Of a stretch of 64,000 nt of DNA, positions 29,841-37,337 are shown piece by piece. The stretch's first letter is position 1. The number at the start of each line of letters is the position of its first letter. Made by a program: the position numbers and the translations under genes. The notes below the pieces were generated by a model. It did no database searches. It was not told where the DNA came from and saw only the letters and a program-made list of their open reading frames with translations. The DNA comes from Streptomyces flavofungini (GTDB lineage Bacteria > Actinomycetota > Actinomycetes > Streptomycetales > Streptomycetaceae), in the NCBI RefSeq assembly GCF_014650815.1, contig NZ_BMVR01000006.1, positions 301,912 through 365,911 on the forward strand, written 5' to 3'.

Positions 29841-30476
29841 ATGTCGACCCATGCCAAGCGTGAACGGCTCCTCCTCGCCGATCTGTTGGAGGCGGCCGGT
29901 CCGGACGCACCGACCCTCTGCGACGGCTGGAGCACCCGAGATCTCGCGGCCCACGTGGTGGTGCGCGAGCGGCGCGCGGACGCCGCGGGCGGAATCCTGA
30001 TCAAGCAGCTCGCGTCCCGGCTGGAGCGGGTGCAGGCGGAGTTCGCCGCGAAGCCGTACGAGGAGCTGATCCAGCTGATCCGTACGGGGCCGCCGCGGTT
30101 CTCGCCGTTCAACCTGAAGCAGGTCGACGAGGCCTCGAACGCCGTGGAGTTCTACGTCCACGCCGAGGACGTGCGCCGGGCGCAGCCCGACTGGACGCCG
30201 CGCGAGCTCGACCCCGTCTTCGCCGAGGCCCTGTGGTCGCGGCTGGAGCGGATGGCCCGGGTCGTCGGCCGCAAGGCGCCGGTGGGCCTGGTCCTGCGCC
30301 GCCCGGACGGCCAGACGGCGGTGGCCCACCGGGGCACCCCCGTGGTCACGGTGACGGGCGGCCCGGCCGAGCTCCTGATGTTCGCCTTCGGCCGCCAGGA
30401 GGCGGCGGAGGTGGAGCTGGAGGGCGACAAGGACGCGATCGCGCGGCTGCACGAGACGAAGCAGCTGGGTCTCTGA
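29841..30476 (+). CDS. TIGR03085 family metal-binding protein (DinB-like)
   Basis: The 211-residue protein of the mycothiol-dependent maleylpyruvate isomerase/DinB-like fold begins with the helix RERLLLADLLEAAGPDAPTLCDGWSTRDLAAHVVVRERR; His38 of DLAAHVVV and later EFYVHAEDVRRA provide typical metal ligands. The C-terminal domain (GGPAELLMFAFGRQEAAEVELEG) is as in this family. It may use mycothiol, but no substrate can be named. It is transcribed alone, facing the small antitoxin-like gene across a terminator hairpin. Confidence 0.85.
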   Translation: MSTHAKRERLLLADLLEAAGPDAPTLCDGWSTRDLAAHVVVRERRADAAGGILIKQLASRLERVQAEFAAKPYEELIQLIRTGPPRFSPFNLKQVDEASNAVEFYVHAEDVRRAQPDWTPRELDPVFAEALWSRLERMARVVGRKAPVGLVLRRPDGQTAVAHRGTPVVTVTGGPAELLMFAFGRQEAAEVELEGDKDAIARLHETKQLGL

Positions 30477-30525
30477 GGCTCTCCGCGACCGGCGGCCCGG
30501 TGTTCGAGACCCGGGGAAACGCGTG

Positions 30526-30564
30526 ACGGCTGCGGCAGGCGCGGTGAACGCCTGCCGCAGCCGT
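30526..30564. terminator. Bidirectional hairpin between convergent genes
   Basis: A 16-base perfect stem (30526-30541 with 30549-30564) has a seven-base loop. It lies 50 bases after the plus-strand TIGR03085 gene and 80 bases after the minus-strand gene that ends at 30644. Confidence 0.8.
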
Positions 30565-30643
30565 GTCACGTGCGCGGTGCGGGGTCGCGGCGGGCCTCAG
30601 CGCCGCCGGTCGGCCCCGACGGGCACGACGGGAAGCCGCAGCG

Positions 30644-30829
30644 TCACGCCTGGGGAGGCTGCTGGTCGCGTCCCAGCTGGTCCTTGAGCTTGTCCTGGGC
30701 CGTGTCGACCTGGCTGCTGTACTTGCCCTGGGTCTTTTCGTCGACAAAGTCACCGGCCTTGTCGATGCCCTGTCCCGCCTTGTCCTCGTGACCCCTGAGC
30801 ATCTGCTTCAGCTTGTCCATCACAGACAT
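30644..30829 (-). CDS. Small antitoxin-like protein (MT0933/Rv0909 type)
   Basis: The 61-residue helical, hydrophilic protein (DKLKQMLRGHEDKAGQGIDKAGDFVDEKTQGKY) resembles the MT0933-like antitoxin family and also CsbD-type stress proteins. An AAGGAGGCC site precedes the ATG. No toxin gene is adjacent; the next gene on either side is unrelated. A stress-related role is more likely here than a toxin-antitoxin pair, but this is inference. Confidence 0.75.
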   Translation of the reverse strand: MSVMDKLKQMLRGHEDKAGQGIDKAGDFVDEKTQGKYSSQVDTAQDKLKDQLGRDQQPPQA

Positions 30830-30907
30830 CGCCGGCCTCCTTGCTGTTCGTCGGTCACCTCCAGCATGGGCTCCGAGTACGCAGCGCGCATCCGCAGGAC
30901 CCCGCAG

Positions 30908-32155
30908 TCACCGCGCCAGCTCGGCCGCGCGCAGCCACCGGAGGCCCACCAAGCCGCCCACCCCGGTCACCACGGCCCCCGCCACGAACACCGGCGCCAC
31001 CCCCCACAGCCCGATGGCGACCCCGGTGAGCGGGTAGCACAGCGGCGGCACCCCGAGCGTGAGCAGGCTCGCGACCGAGGTGACCCGCCCCAGGTACGCG
31101 GGCGCGGTGACCGTCTGCAGGAGGGCACCGCCGAGCGCCCCGCCGAGCCCGAGGAGCAGCCCCACCAGGAACGCCGCGAGCACCGCCCACGCGACCGACG
31201 GCACGAACGCCAGGGCCGCGATGGCCGCCGCCCCCGGCAGCGCCGTCCAGGACAGGACGGCCCCGGCCCGCCGCACCCGCCCCCGCACGGCCACACCGAG
31301 CGCGGCCGTCCCCGCCCCGGCGCCGAACCCGGAGACGATCCACCCCATCCCGGCCGCGCCCCAGCCCCGCTCGTCGGCGAGCAGCACGATCCCCACGTTG
31401 CCCGGTCCGGCGAAGCCCATCTCGGTCACCGCGATGACGACCATGAGGGGCGCGAGGACCGCGTGCCCGCGCACGTACCGCAGGCCGCTCAGCAGCTGCC
31501 GTCCGGCGGACTCCGCGGCGTCGGCCCGGTCGTCGGCGGGCAGCTCGCGCACCCGCACGGCGAGCAGGAGCGGCAGCGAGAGGGCGAACAGCACGCCCGC
31601 CACGGCGAACCCCGCCGCGGGGCCACCCAGGGCGACGGCCGCGCCGCCCGCCGGGGCCGCCGTCACCGTCGCCACCCGCTGGGCGAGCACCCGCATGCCC
31701 TGCACCCGGGCCAGCTCCCCCGGCACGGTGAGCCGCGGCGGCAGCGCCCCCACGCTGGGCAGGAACAGCGCGTCCACCACGCCGAAGAGCAGCGCCGCGA
31801 CCACCAGCAGCCAGACCCCGGGCGTCGACACCAGCAGGACCCCGGCCAGGGCGAGGATCACCAAGCAGCGCGCGGCGTCGCTGCCGATCACCACGCGGCG
31901 CGGCCCGAAGCGGTCGGCGACGACTCCCCCACCGAGCATCAGGGCGGCGCGCGGCACGGCGCCGACGGCGAGGACGAGGCCGGTCTGGGTGGCGCTGCCG
32001 CTGCGGGCGGCGGCCCAGGACAGGGCGGCGAAGTAGACGCTGTCGCCGATCATCGAGGCGGTGTAGGCGGCGAGCCAGCGCAGGACGTTGCCGTCGCGGT
32101 GGGCGGGTGTCCCGGTGGCCGGGACGGTGGCGGTGCGCGGTGCGGTGGCGGTCAC
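30908..32155 (-). CDS. MFS transporter
   Basis: The 415-residue membrane protein has about 12 predicted helices and the MFS loop 2-3 motif GGGVVADRFGPRRVVIGSD near residue 75. The first segment reads LRWLAAYTASMIGDSVYFAALSWAA, as in drug exporters of the MFS_3 type. It begins 14 bases after the ArsR-type regulator, which probably represses both. It is therefore likely an efflux pump for a small toxic compound or antibiotic whose identity is unknown. Start GTG 32155 with GAAGGG ten bases upstream. Confidence 0.9.
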   Translation of the reverse strand: MTATAPRTATVPATGTPAHRDGNVLRWLAAYTASMIGDSVYFAALSWAAARSGSATQTGLVLAVGAVPRAALMLGGGVVADRFGPRRVVIGSDAARCLVILALAGVLLVSTPGVWLLVVAALLFGVVDALFLPSVGALPPRLTVPGELARVQGMRVLAQRVATVTAAPAGGAAVALGGPAAGFAVAGVLFALSLPLLLAVRVRELPADDRADAAESAGRQLLSGLRYVRGHAVLAPLMVVIAVTEMGFAGPGNVGIVLLADERGWGAAGMGWIVSGFGAGAGTAALGVAVRGRVRRAGAVLSWTALPGAAAIAALAFVPSVAWAVLAAFLVGLLLGLGGALGGALLQTVTAPAYLGRVTSVASLLTLGVPPLCYPLTGVAIGLWGVAPVFVAGAVVTGVGGLVGLRWLRAAELAR

Positions 32156-32169
32156 GCCCGATCAGCCCT

Positions 32170-32820
32170 TCAGGTCCGGAACGGGAAGCTGTAGAGGTGC
32201 AGGGCGACGTTCTCGCGCCCCGCGGCGTCCTCGCCCGCCTCGTGTGCGGCGCTGCCCGCCTCGTGTGCGGCGTTGCCGGAGTCGACGTACTTCTTGATGA
32301 CGGCGCGCAACTCGGCGGAGAGCGCGGCGAGTTCGGGGGCGGTGAGGCGGAGCAGGTAGTCCGAGCCGTCGGCCGCCTCCTGCCACTCGGGGCTCCAGGC
32401 GGGCTGCTCGTCGAGGTAGCGCAGGTAGGCGTCGGTGCGCTGGTCGACGATCGCGCGGGCCACGGCGGTGTGCGCGGCGAGCTTCTCGGGGGCGTCCTCG
32501 AAGTCGCGCCGGTGCAGGCTCAGGCCCTGCTGTGCGGGCTGCCACCAGCGCTCGCGGCCGTCGCCGCGGGTGGCTCCGGGTGCCTCCTCGATGAGGCCGT
32601 GCTCGGCGAGTTTGCGCAGGTGGTAGCTCACCAGCGAGACGGCTCCGTCGACCTCTTCGGCGAGCTGCGAGGCCGTCGCCCTGCGGCGCACGTACAGGGA
32701 GCGGTAGAGCTTCAGGCGCAGGGGGTGGCCGAAGGCCTTCAGCGTGCCGAGGTCGGTGATGCGGCGGTCCTCGGGCTGGTCGCCCGTGCTCCGCCCGTCC
32801 TGTTCGGGCTTGTCGTTCAT
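32170..32820 (-). CDS. ArsR-type winged-helix transcriptional regulator
   Basis: The 216-residue protein has a winged helix-turn-helix at about residues 25-85 (LKAFGHPLRLKLYRSLYVRR, SQLAEEVDGAVSLVSYHLRKLAEHGLIEEA). The C-terminal region is helical and may bind a ligand; it ends with two AAHEAG repeats and an aromatic tail. No clear metal-binding cysteine pair is seen, so an organic ligand is more likely than arsenic. I chose the ATG at 32820; the upstream sequence holds a large palindrome it probably binds. It forms an operon with the MFS exporter. Confidence 0.88.
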   Translation of the reverse strand: MNDKPEQDGRSTGDQPEDRRITDLGTLKAFGHPLRLKLYRSLYVRRRATASQLAEEVDGAVSLVSYHLRKLAEHGLIEEAPGATRGDGRERWWQPAQQGLSLHRRDFEDAPEKLAAHTAVARAIVDQRTDAYLRYLDEQPAWSPEWQEAADGSDYLLRLTAPELAALSAELRAVIKKYVDSGNAAHEAGSAAHEAGEDAAGRENVALHLYSFPFRT

Positions 32821-32838
32821 GCCCGCCACGCTAGACAG

Positions 32839-32880
32839 GAAGGAAAAGTTGCGCAATCATTTTTGCGCAACTTTTCCTTC
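32839..32880. promoter_or_regulatory. Large palindromic operator of the ArsR-MFS operon
   Basis: Two perfect 18-base arms (32839-32856 and 32863-32880) flank six bases. Each arm ends in TTGCGCAA, itself an 8-base palindrome, so two dimers could bind side by side. It lies 19 bases before the regulator start and would cover its promoter. It may also act as a terminator for hisF, which ends at 32942. Confidence 0.7.
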
Positions 32881-32941
32881 GCATCTGGACGTGACAAGGC
32901 CCCGGCCACCCAGAGGTGCGCCGGGGCCTGTCAGCGCGGAA

Positions 32942-33697
32942 CTACCGGACGGGGTGCCCCGCCGACCGCAGCGTCTCCTTGACCTCGCCGATCCGCAGGT
33001 CGCCGAAGTGGAAGACGGAGGCGGCGAGCACCGCGTCCGCGCCCGCCGCGACGGCGGGCGGGAAGTGCTCCAGGCGGCCGGCGCCGCCCGAGGCGATGAC
33101 GGGGACGCTGACGTGCTTGCGGACGGCCTCGATCATCTCGATGTCGTAGCCGTCCTTGGTGCCGTCGGCGTCCATCGAGTTCAGCAGGATCTCGCCCGCG
33201 CCGAGCTCGGCCGCCCGGTGCGCCCACTCGACGGCGTCGATCCCGGCGGACCTGCGCCCGCCGTGGGTCGTGACCTCGAACGTGCCCGCGTCCGTGCGCC
33301 GCGCGTCCACCGACAGGACGAGCACCTGGCGCCCGAAGCGCTCCGCGATCTCGCGGATCAGGTCGGGCCGGGCGATGGCGGCGGTGTTCACGCCGACCTT
33401 GTCCGCACCGGCCCGCAGGAGCTTGTCGACGTCCTCGGCCGCCCGCACGCCGCCGCCGACGGTGAGCGGGATGAAGACCTGCTCGGCGGTGCGGCGGACC
33501 ACGTCGTACGTCGTCTCGCGGTCGCCGGAGGACGCCGTGATGTCCAGGAAGGTGAGCTCGTCGGCACCCTCGGCGTCGTACACCTTGGCCATCTCGACGG
33601 GGTCGCCCGCGTCGCGCAGGTTCTGGAAGTTGACGCCCTTGACGACCCGGCCGTTGTCCACGTCCAGGCAGGGGATGACCCGTACGGCCAGCGTCAT
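32942..33697 (-). CDS. hisF: Imidazole glycerol phosphate synthase subunit HisF
   Basis: The 251-residue cyclase TIM barrel turns PRFAR and ammonia into imidazole glycerol phosphate and AICAR. Catalytic Asp residues lie in VIPCLDVDNGRVVKG and LLNSMDADGTKDGYD, and the phosphate sites in VGGGVRAAED and VIASGGAG. It works with HisH, encoded three genes earlier. The start overlaps the RidA-like gene by four bases. It is the last gene of the his operon. Confidence 0.96.
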   Translation of the reverse strand: MTLAVRVIPCLDVDNGRVVKGVNFQNLRDAGDPVEMAKVYDAEGADELTFLDITASSGDRETTYDVVRRTAEQVFIPLTVGGGVRAAEDVDKLLRAGADKVGVNTAAIARPDLIREIAERFGRQVLVLSVDARRTDAGTFEVTTHGGRRSAGIDAVEWAHRAAELGAGEILLNSMDADGTKDGYDIEMIEAVRKHVSVPVIASGGAGRLEHFPPAVAAGADAVLAASVFHFGDLRIGEVKETLRSAGHPVR

Positions 33698-34104
33698 GCG
33701 GCAGCACCGTCCCCGGCGGGCGCGTACGCCTCCACCTCGACCTCGACGACCAGGCTGGGGTCGATGAAGCCGGAGACGATGAGCATGGACGCGGCCGGGC
33801 GGACGGCGTCGAACAGCTCCTTGTGGGCGCGGCCCACGTCCTCGACGTCCCGGGCGTGCGTGAGGTACATGCGGGTACGCACCACGTGTTCGGGGCCGAG
33901 GCCGAGCTTCTTCAGGGCGTCGAAGGCGACCTGGAAGGCGTTGACGGTCTGCTCGTACGGCGTGCCCGCGTCTATCGTGCCGTCCACCACGGACGTGCAA
34001 CCCGACACCAGGACGAGGCCGTTGGGCAGCGCGACCGCGCGGGAGTAGCCGACGGCCTCCTCCCACGGCCCGCCCGAACCCACCCGGCGGATGGCCCCGG
34101 TCAT
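33694..34104 (-). CDS. RidA family protein in the his operon
   Basis: The 136-residue protein has the RidA/YjgF fold: YSRAVALPNGLVLVSGCTSV, the loop with VNAFQVAFDALKKLGLGPEHVVRTRMYLT, and the C-terminal VVEVEVEAYA. RidA hydrolyses reactive imines and enamines. The Arg that forms the RidA active site (in PARS of the E. coli protein) is replaced, as this protein reads PAASMLIV, so it may bind a different ligand. It lies between priA and hisF with overlaps on both sides, so it is made together with histidine enzymes. Confidence 0.88.
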   Translation of the reverse strand: MTGAIRRVGSGGPWEEAVGYSRAVALPNGLVLVSGCTSVVDGTIDAGTPYEQTVNAFQVAFDALKKLGLGPEHVVRTRMYLTHARDVEDVGRAHKELFDAVRPAASMLIVSGFIDPSLVVEVEVEAYAPAGDGAAA

Positions 34105-34829
34105 GACGACGCCACCGCCGCGAGAGCCTCCTCCAGCGTGAACGCCTTCGCGTACAGCGCCTTGCCGACGATCGCGCCCTCGACGCCCTGCGGCACCAGC
34201 TCGGCGATGGCCCGCAGGTCGTCCAGGGACGAGACGCCGCCGGAGGCGACGACGGGGCGGTCGGTGGCCGCGCACACGTTCTTCAGGAGCTCCAGGTTCG
34301 GGCCCTGGAGGGTGCCGTCCTTGGCGATGTCGGTGACCACGTAGCGCGCGCAGCCCTCGGCGTTCAGGCGCTCCAGGGTCTCGTACAGGTCGCCGCCGTC
34401 GCGGGTCCAGCCGCGGCCGCGCAGCGTCGTGCCGCGCACGTCGAGGCCGACCGCGACCTTGTCGCCGTGCTCGGCGATGACCTTGACGACCCACTCGGGG
34501 GTCTCCAGCGCCGCGGTGCCGAGGTTGACGCGGGTGCAGCCGGTGGCGAGGGCGGCGGCGAGGGTGTCGTCGTCGCGGATGCCGCCGGACAGCTCGACCT
34601 TGATGTCCATGGCGGCGGTGACCTCGGCGATCAGGGCGCGGTTGTCGCCGGTGCCGAACGCGGCGTCCAGGTCGACCAGGTGCAGCCACTCGGCGCCCGA
34701 CCGCTGCCAGGCCAGGGCGGCCTCCAGCGGGGAGCCGTAGGAGGTCTCCGAGCCGGACTCGCCGTGGACGAGGCGCACGGCCTGGCCGTCTCGGACGTCG
34801 ACGGCGGGGAGGAGTTCGAGGGTGCTCAC
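34101..34829 (-). CDS. priA: Bifunctional HisA/TrpF isomerase PriA
   Basis: The 242-residue TIM barrel performs the ProFAR isomerase step of histidine synthesis and, in actinobacteria, the phosphoribosyl anthranilate isomerase step of tryptophan synthesis. Catalytic Asp residues are in LLPAVDVRDGQAVRL and YVVTDIAKDGTLQGPN; RGWTRDGG is the mobile loop that adapts to both substrates. No trpF gene occurs in the trp cluster here, which supports the dual role. GTG start overlaps the hisH stop by four bases. Confidence 0.95.
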   Translation of the reverse strand: MSTLELLPAVDVRDGQAVRLVHGESGSETSYGSPLEAALAWQRSGAEWLHLVDLDAAFGTGDNRALIAEVTAAMDIKVELSGGIRDDDTLAAALATGCTRVNLGTAALETPEWVVKVIAEHGDKVAVGLDVRGTTLRGRGWTRDGGDLYETLERLNAEGCARYVVTDIAKDGTLQGPNLELLKNVCAATDRPVVASGGVSSLDDLRAIAELVPQGVEGAIVGKALYAKAFTLEEALAAVASS

Positions 34830-35467
34830 AGGGTTCCGATCCAGTTGGTGAGGAGCTGGGCTCCGGCGTCGCCGGACTTCTCGGGGTGGAACTGGGTGGC
34901 CCACAGGGCGCCGTTCTCCACGGCTGCCACGAACGGCTCGCCGTGCGTGGCCCAGGTGACGAGCGGGGCGCGCAGGGCCGGGTTCACCGTCTCCAGGGAC
35001 CAGCCGTGGACGGCGTAGGAGTGCACGAAGTAGTAGCGCTCGTCGGCGCCGAGGCCCTTGAACAGCTCGGAGCCCGCGGGCGCTGAGACGGTGTTCCAGC
35101 CCATGTGCGGGACTATGTCGGCCTTCAGCGGCTCGACCGTGCCGGGCCACTCGTCCAGGCCCTCGGTCTCGACGCCGTGCTCGATGCCGCGGGCGAAGAG
35201 GATCTGCATGCCCACACAGATGCCCATGACGGGCCGCCCGCCGGAGAGGCGGCGGCCCACGATCCAGTCTCCGCGCGCCTCGGTCAGGCCCTTCATGCAG
35301 GCCTCGAAGGCGCCGACGCCCGGCACCAGGAGGCCGTCGGCGTTCATGGCCGTGTCGTAGTCACGGGTGATCTCGACGTCGGCGCCCGCGCGGGCCAGGG
35401 CCCGCTCGGCGGAGCGGACGTTGCCGAAGCCGTAGTCGAAGACGACGACGCGCTTGGAGGGGCTCAA
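34826..35467 (-). CDS. hisH: Imidazole glycerol phosphate synthase subunit HisH
   Basis: The 213-residue class I glutaminase supplies ammonia to HisF. The nucleophile Cys lies in GICVGMQILF, and the His-Glu pair in TQFHPEKSG; VPGVGAFEACM forms the oxyanion region. I chose the TTG at 35467 because GGAGG lies seven bases before it and the TTG overlaps the stop codon of the 54-residue gene (TTGA). The GTG at 35473 is only one base from that site. Confidence 0.94.
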   Translation of the reverse strand: MSPSKRVVVFDYGFGNVRSAERALARAGADVEITRDYDTAMNADGLLVPGVGAFEACMKGLTEARGDWIVGRRLSGGRPVMGICVGMQILFARGIEHGVETEGLDEWPGTVEPLKADIVPHMGWNTVSAPAGSELFKGLGADERYYFVHSYAVHGWSLETVNPALRAPLVTWATHGEPFVAAVENGALWATQFHPEKSGDAGAQLLTNWIGTL

Positions 35468-35628
35468 TTCCACACCTCCAGGCGGACGATGCCCGCGATC
35501 AGGCACATCCCGGCGCCGATGGAGAGCAGCGTGATCAGGCTCTTGGACTGCTTCTGCTTGACGAAGGAGTAGACGCCGCCGAGCAGGAAGAGCCCGACGA
35601 AGAACAGCAGGGTGGAGGTACCGCTCAT
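35464..35628 (-). CDS. Small membrane protein in the his operon (54 aa)
   Basis: This 54-residue ORF begins MSGTSTLLFFVGLFLLGGVY and has two hydrophobic segments separated by a basic loop (KQKQSKS), ending RLEVWN. Its ATG follows the hisB stop codon by three bases, and its stop overlaps the hisH TTG start, so it is embedded in coupled translation. Codon bias is strongly Streptomyces-like. I do not recognise its function. Confidence 0.8.
   Translation of the reverse strand: MSGTSTLLFFVGLFLLGGVYSFVKQKQSKSLITLLSIGAGMCLIAGIVRLEVWN
35475..35479 (-). promoter_or_regulatory. Ribosome binding site that fixes the TTG start of hisH
   Basis: GGAGG on the minus strand ends seven bases before the TTG at 35467 and lies inside the end of the 54-residue gene. 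Its spacing supports TTG over the nearby GTG. Confidence 0.7.
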
Positions 35629-35631
35629 GGC

Positions 35632-36225
35632 TTACAGCGCGCCCTTCGTGGAGGGGAGGATGCCGGCCGCGCGCGGGTCCCGCTCGCTGGCGTAGCGCAG
35701 CGCCCGGGCGAGGGCCTTGAACTGGCACTCCACGATGTGGTGCGCGTTGCGCCCGTACGGCACGTGGATGTGCAGCGCGACCTGCGCCTGGGCGACGAAG
35801 GACTCGAAGATGTGCCGGGTCATCGTCGTGTCGTACTCGCCGATCATCGGCGCCATGTTCTCCGGCTCGGTGTGCACCAGGTAGGGGCGGCCGGAGAGGT
35901 CGACGGTGACCTGGGCGAGGGACTCGTCGAGGGGGACCGTGCAGTTGCCGAAGCGGTAGATGCCGACCTTGTCGCCGAGCGCCTGCTTGAAGGCGGCGCC
36001 GAGGGCGAGCGCGGTGTCCTCGATGGTGTGGTGCGAGTCGATGTGCAGGTCGCCGTCGGTCTTGACCGTGAGGTCGAACAGGCCGTGGCGGCCGAGCTGG
36101 TCGAGCATGTGGTCGTAGAAACCGACGCCGGTCGACACGTCGACCTTGCCGGTGCCGTCGAGGTCGATCTCGACGAGGACCGAGGTCTCCTTGGTGGTCC
36201 GCTCGACTCTGCCAACGCGGCTCAT
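35632..36225 (-). CDS. hisB: Imidazoleglycerol-phosphate dehydratase
   Basis: The 197-residue enzyme removes water from imidazole glycerol phosphate. It has the duplicated metal-binding motifs HHTIEDTALALG and HIVECQFKALARALR, plus GFYDHMLDQLGRHG near the N-terminus. It is monofunctional, without the phosphatase domain of the enterobacterial protein. The ATG overlaps the hisC stop by four bases. The family is a target of triazole-phosphonate inhibitors and depends on manganese. Confidence 0.96.
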   Translation of the reverse strand: MSRVGRVERTTKETSVLVEIDLDGTGKVDVSTGVGFYDHMLDQLGRHGLFDLTVKTDGDLHIDSHHTIEDTALALGAAFKQALGDKVGIYRFGNCTVPLDESLAQVTVDLSGRPYLVHTEPENMAPMIGEYDTTMTRHIFESFVAQAQVALHIHVPYGRNAHHIVECQFKALARALRYASERDPRAAGILPSTKGAL

Positions 36226-37337
36226 GCGCTCTGCTCCTTCTTCAGTTCGCGTACCGCATCGAGGAACGCGTCGTTTTCGGCGGGGGTTCCCGCGGACACC
36301 CGCAGCCACCCCGGCACTCCGTTGTCCCGGACCAGGACGCCCCGGTCGAGGATCCGCTGCCAGGCGGCGTGGGTGGCCCCTTCGCCTTCGAATCGCCCGA
36401 ACTGCACGAAGTTGGCGTCGGAATCGGTCACTTCATAGCCCGTCGCGCGCAGCTCGGCGACGAGGCGGTCGCGCTCGGCCTTGAGCTGCTCGACGTACCC
36501 GAGGAGCGTGTCCGTGTGCTCCAGGGCGGCCAGCGCGGTGGCCTGGGTGACGGCCGACAGGTGGTACGGCAGGCGGACGAGCTGCACCGCGTCGACCACC
36601 GCCGGGTCGGCGGCGAGATAGCCGAGGCGAAGACCGGCCGCGCCGAAGGCCTTCGACATGGTGCGCGAGACGACGAGGTGCGGCCGCCCCTCGATCAGCG
36701 GGAGCAGCGAAGCGCCGTGGCTGAACTCGACGTACGCCTCGTCGACCACGACGACCGACGGCTTGGCGGCCTGCGCGGCGTCGTGCAGGGCGAGGACCGT
36801 CTCGGCGCTCACCGCGTTGCCCGTCGGGTTGTTGGGCGTCGTGATGAACACGACGTCCGGCCGGTTCTCGGCGATCGCCTTCGTGGCCGCGTCGACGTCG
36901 ATCGTGAAGTCGTCGTCGCGCGGTCCGGAGATCCAGCCGGTGCCGGTGCCGCGGGCGATCAGGCTGTGCATCGAGTACGAGGGCTCGAAGCCGATGGCCG
37001 TACGTCCGGGCCCGCCGAAGGTCTGCAGGAGCTGCTGGATGACTTCGTTCGAGCCGTTCGCCGCCCACACGTGGGCGCGGGTCACCTGGTGGCCGCCGGT
37101 GCGGGTGAGGTAGCGCGCGAGCTCGGTGCGCAGTTCCACCGCGTCGCGGTCGGGGTAGCGGTTCAGGTCGCGGGCCGCCGCGCGCACACGCTCGGCGATG
37201 CGCTCGACGAGCGGCTCGGGCAGCGGGTAGGGGTTCTCGTTGGTGTTCAGCCGGACGGGGACGTCCAGCTGGGGCGCGCCGTACGGGGACTTGCCGCGCA
37301 GCTCGTCGCGGACGGGGAGGTCGTCGATCCTGGTCAC
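36222..37337 (-). CDS. hisC: Histidinol-phosphate aminotransferase
   Basis: The 371-residue PLP enzyme of fold type I transfers an amino group from glutamate to imidazole acetol phosphate. The PLP lysine is in SRTMSKAFGAAGLRLGY, the Asp and Tyr contacts in VVVDEAYVEFS, and substrate contacts in RLNTNENPYPLP. The GTG at 37337 overlaps the hisD stop by four bases; an ATG 18 bases upstream is the alternative. The gene is in the his operon after hisD. Confidence 0.95.
   Translation of the reverse strand: MTRIDDLPVRDELRGKSPYGAPQLDVPVRLNTNENPYPLPEPLVERIAERVRAAARDLNRYPDRDAVELRTELARYLTRTGGHQVTRAHVWAANGSNEVIQQLLQTFGGPGRTAIGFEPSYSMHSLIARGTGTGWISGPRDDDFTIDVDAATKAIAENRPDVVFITTPNNPTGNAVSAETVLALHDAAQAAKPSVVVVDEAYVEFSHGASLLPLIEGRPHLVVSRTMSKAFGAAGLRLGYLAADPAVVDAVQLVRLPYHLSAVTQATALAALEHTDTLLGYVEQLKAERDRLVAELRATGYEVTDSDANFVQFGRFEGEGATHAAWQRILDRGVLVRDNGVPGWLRVSAGTPAENDAFLDAVRELKKEQSA

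Noticed and set aside
30644..30829. A toxin-antitoxin system around the antitoxin-like gene
   Set aside because: No small toxin gene is adjacent; neighbours are a TIGR03085 protein and an MFS exporter on separate transcripts.
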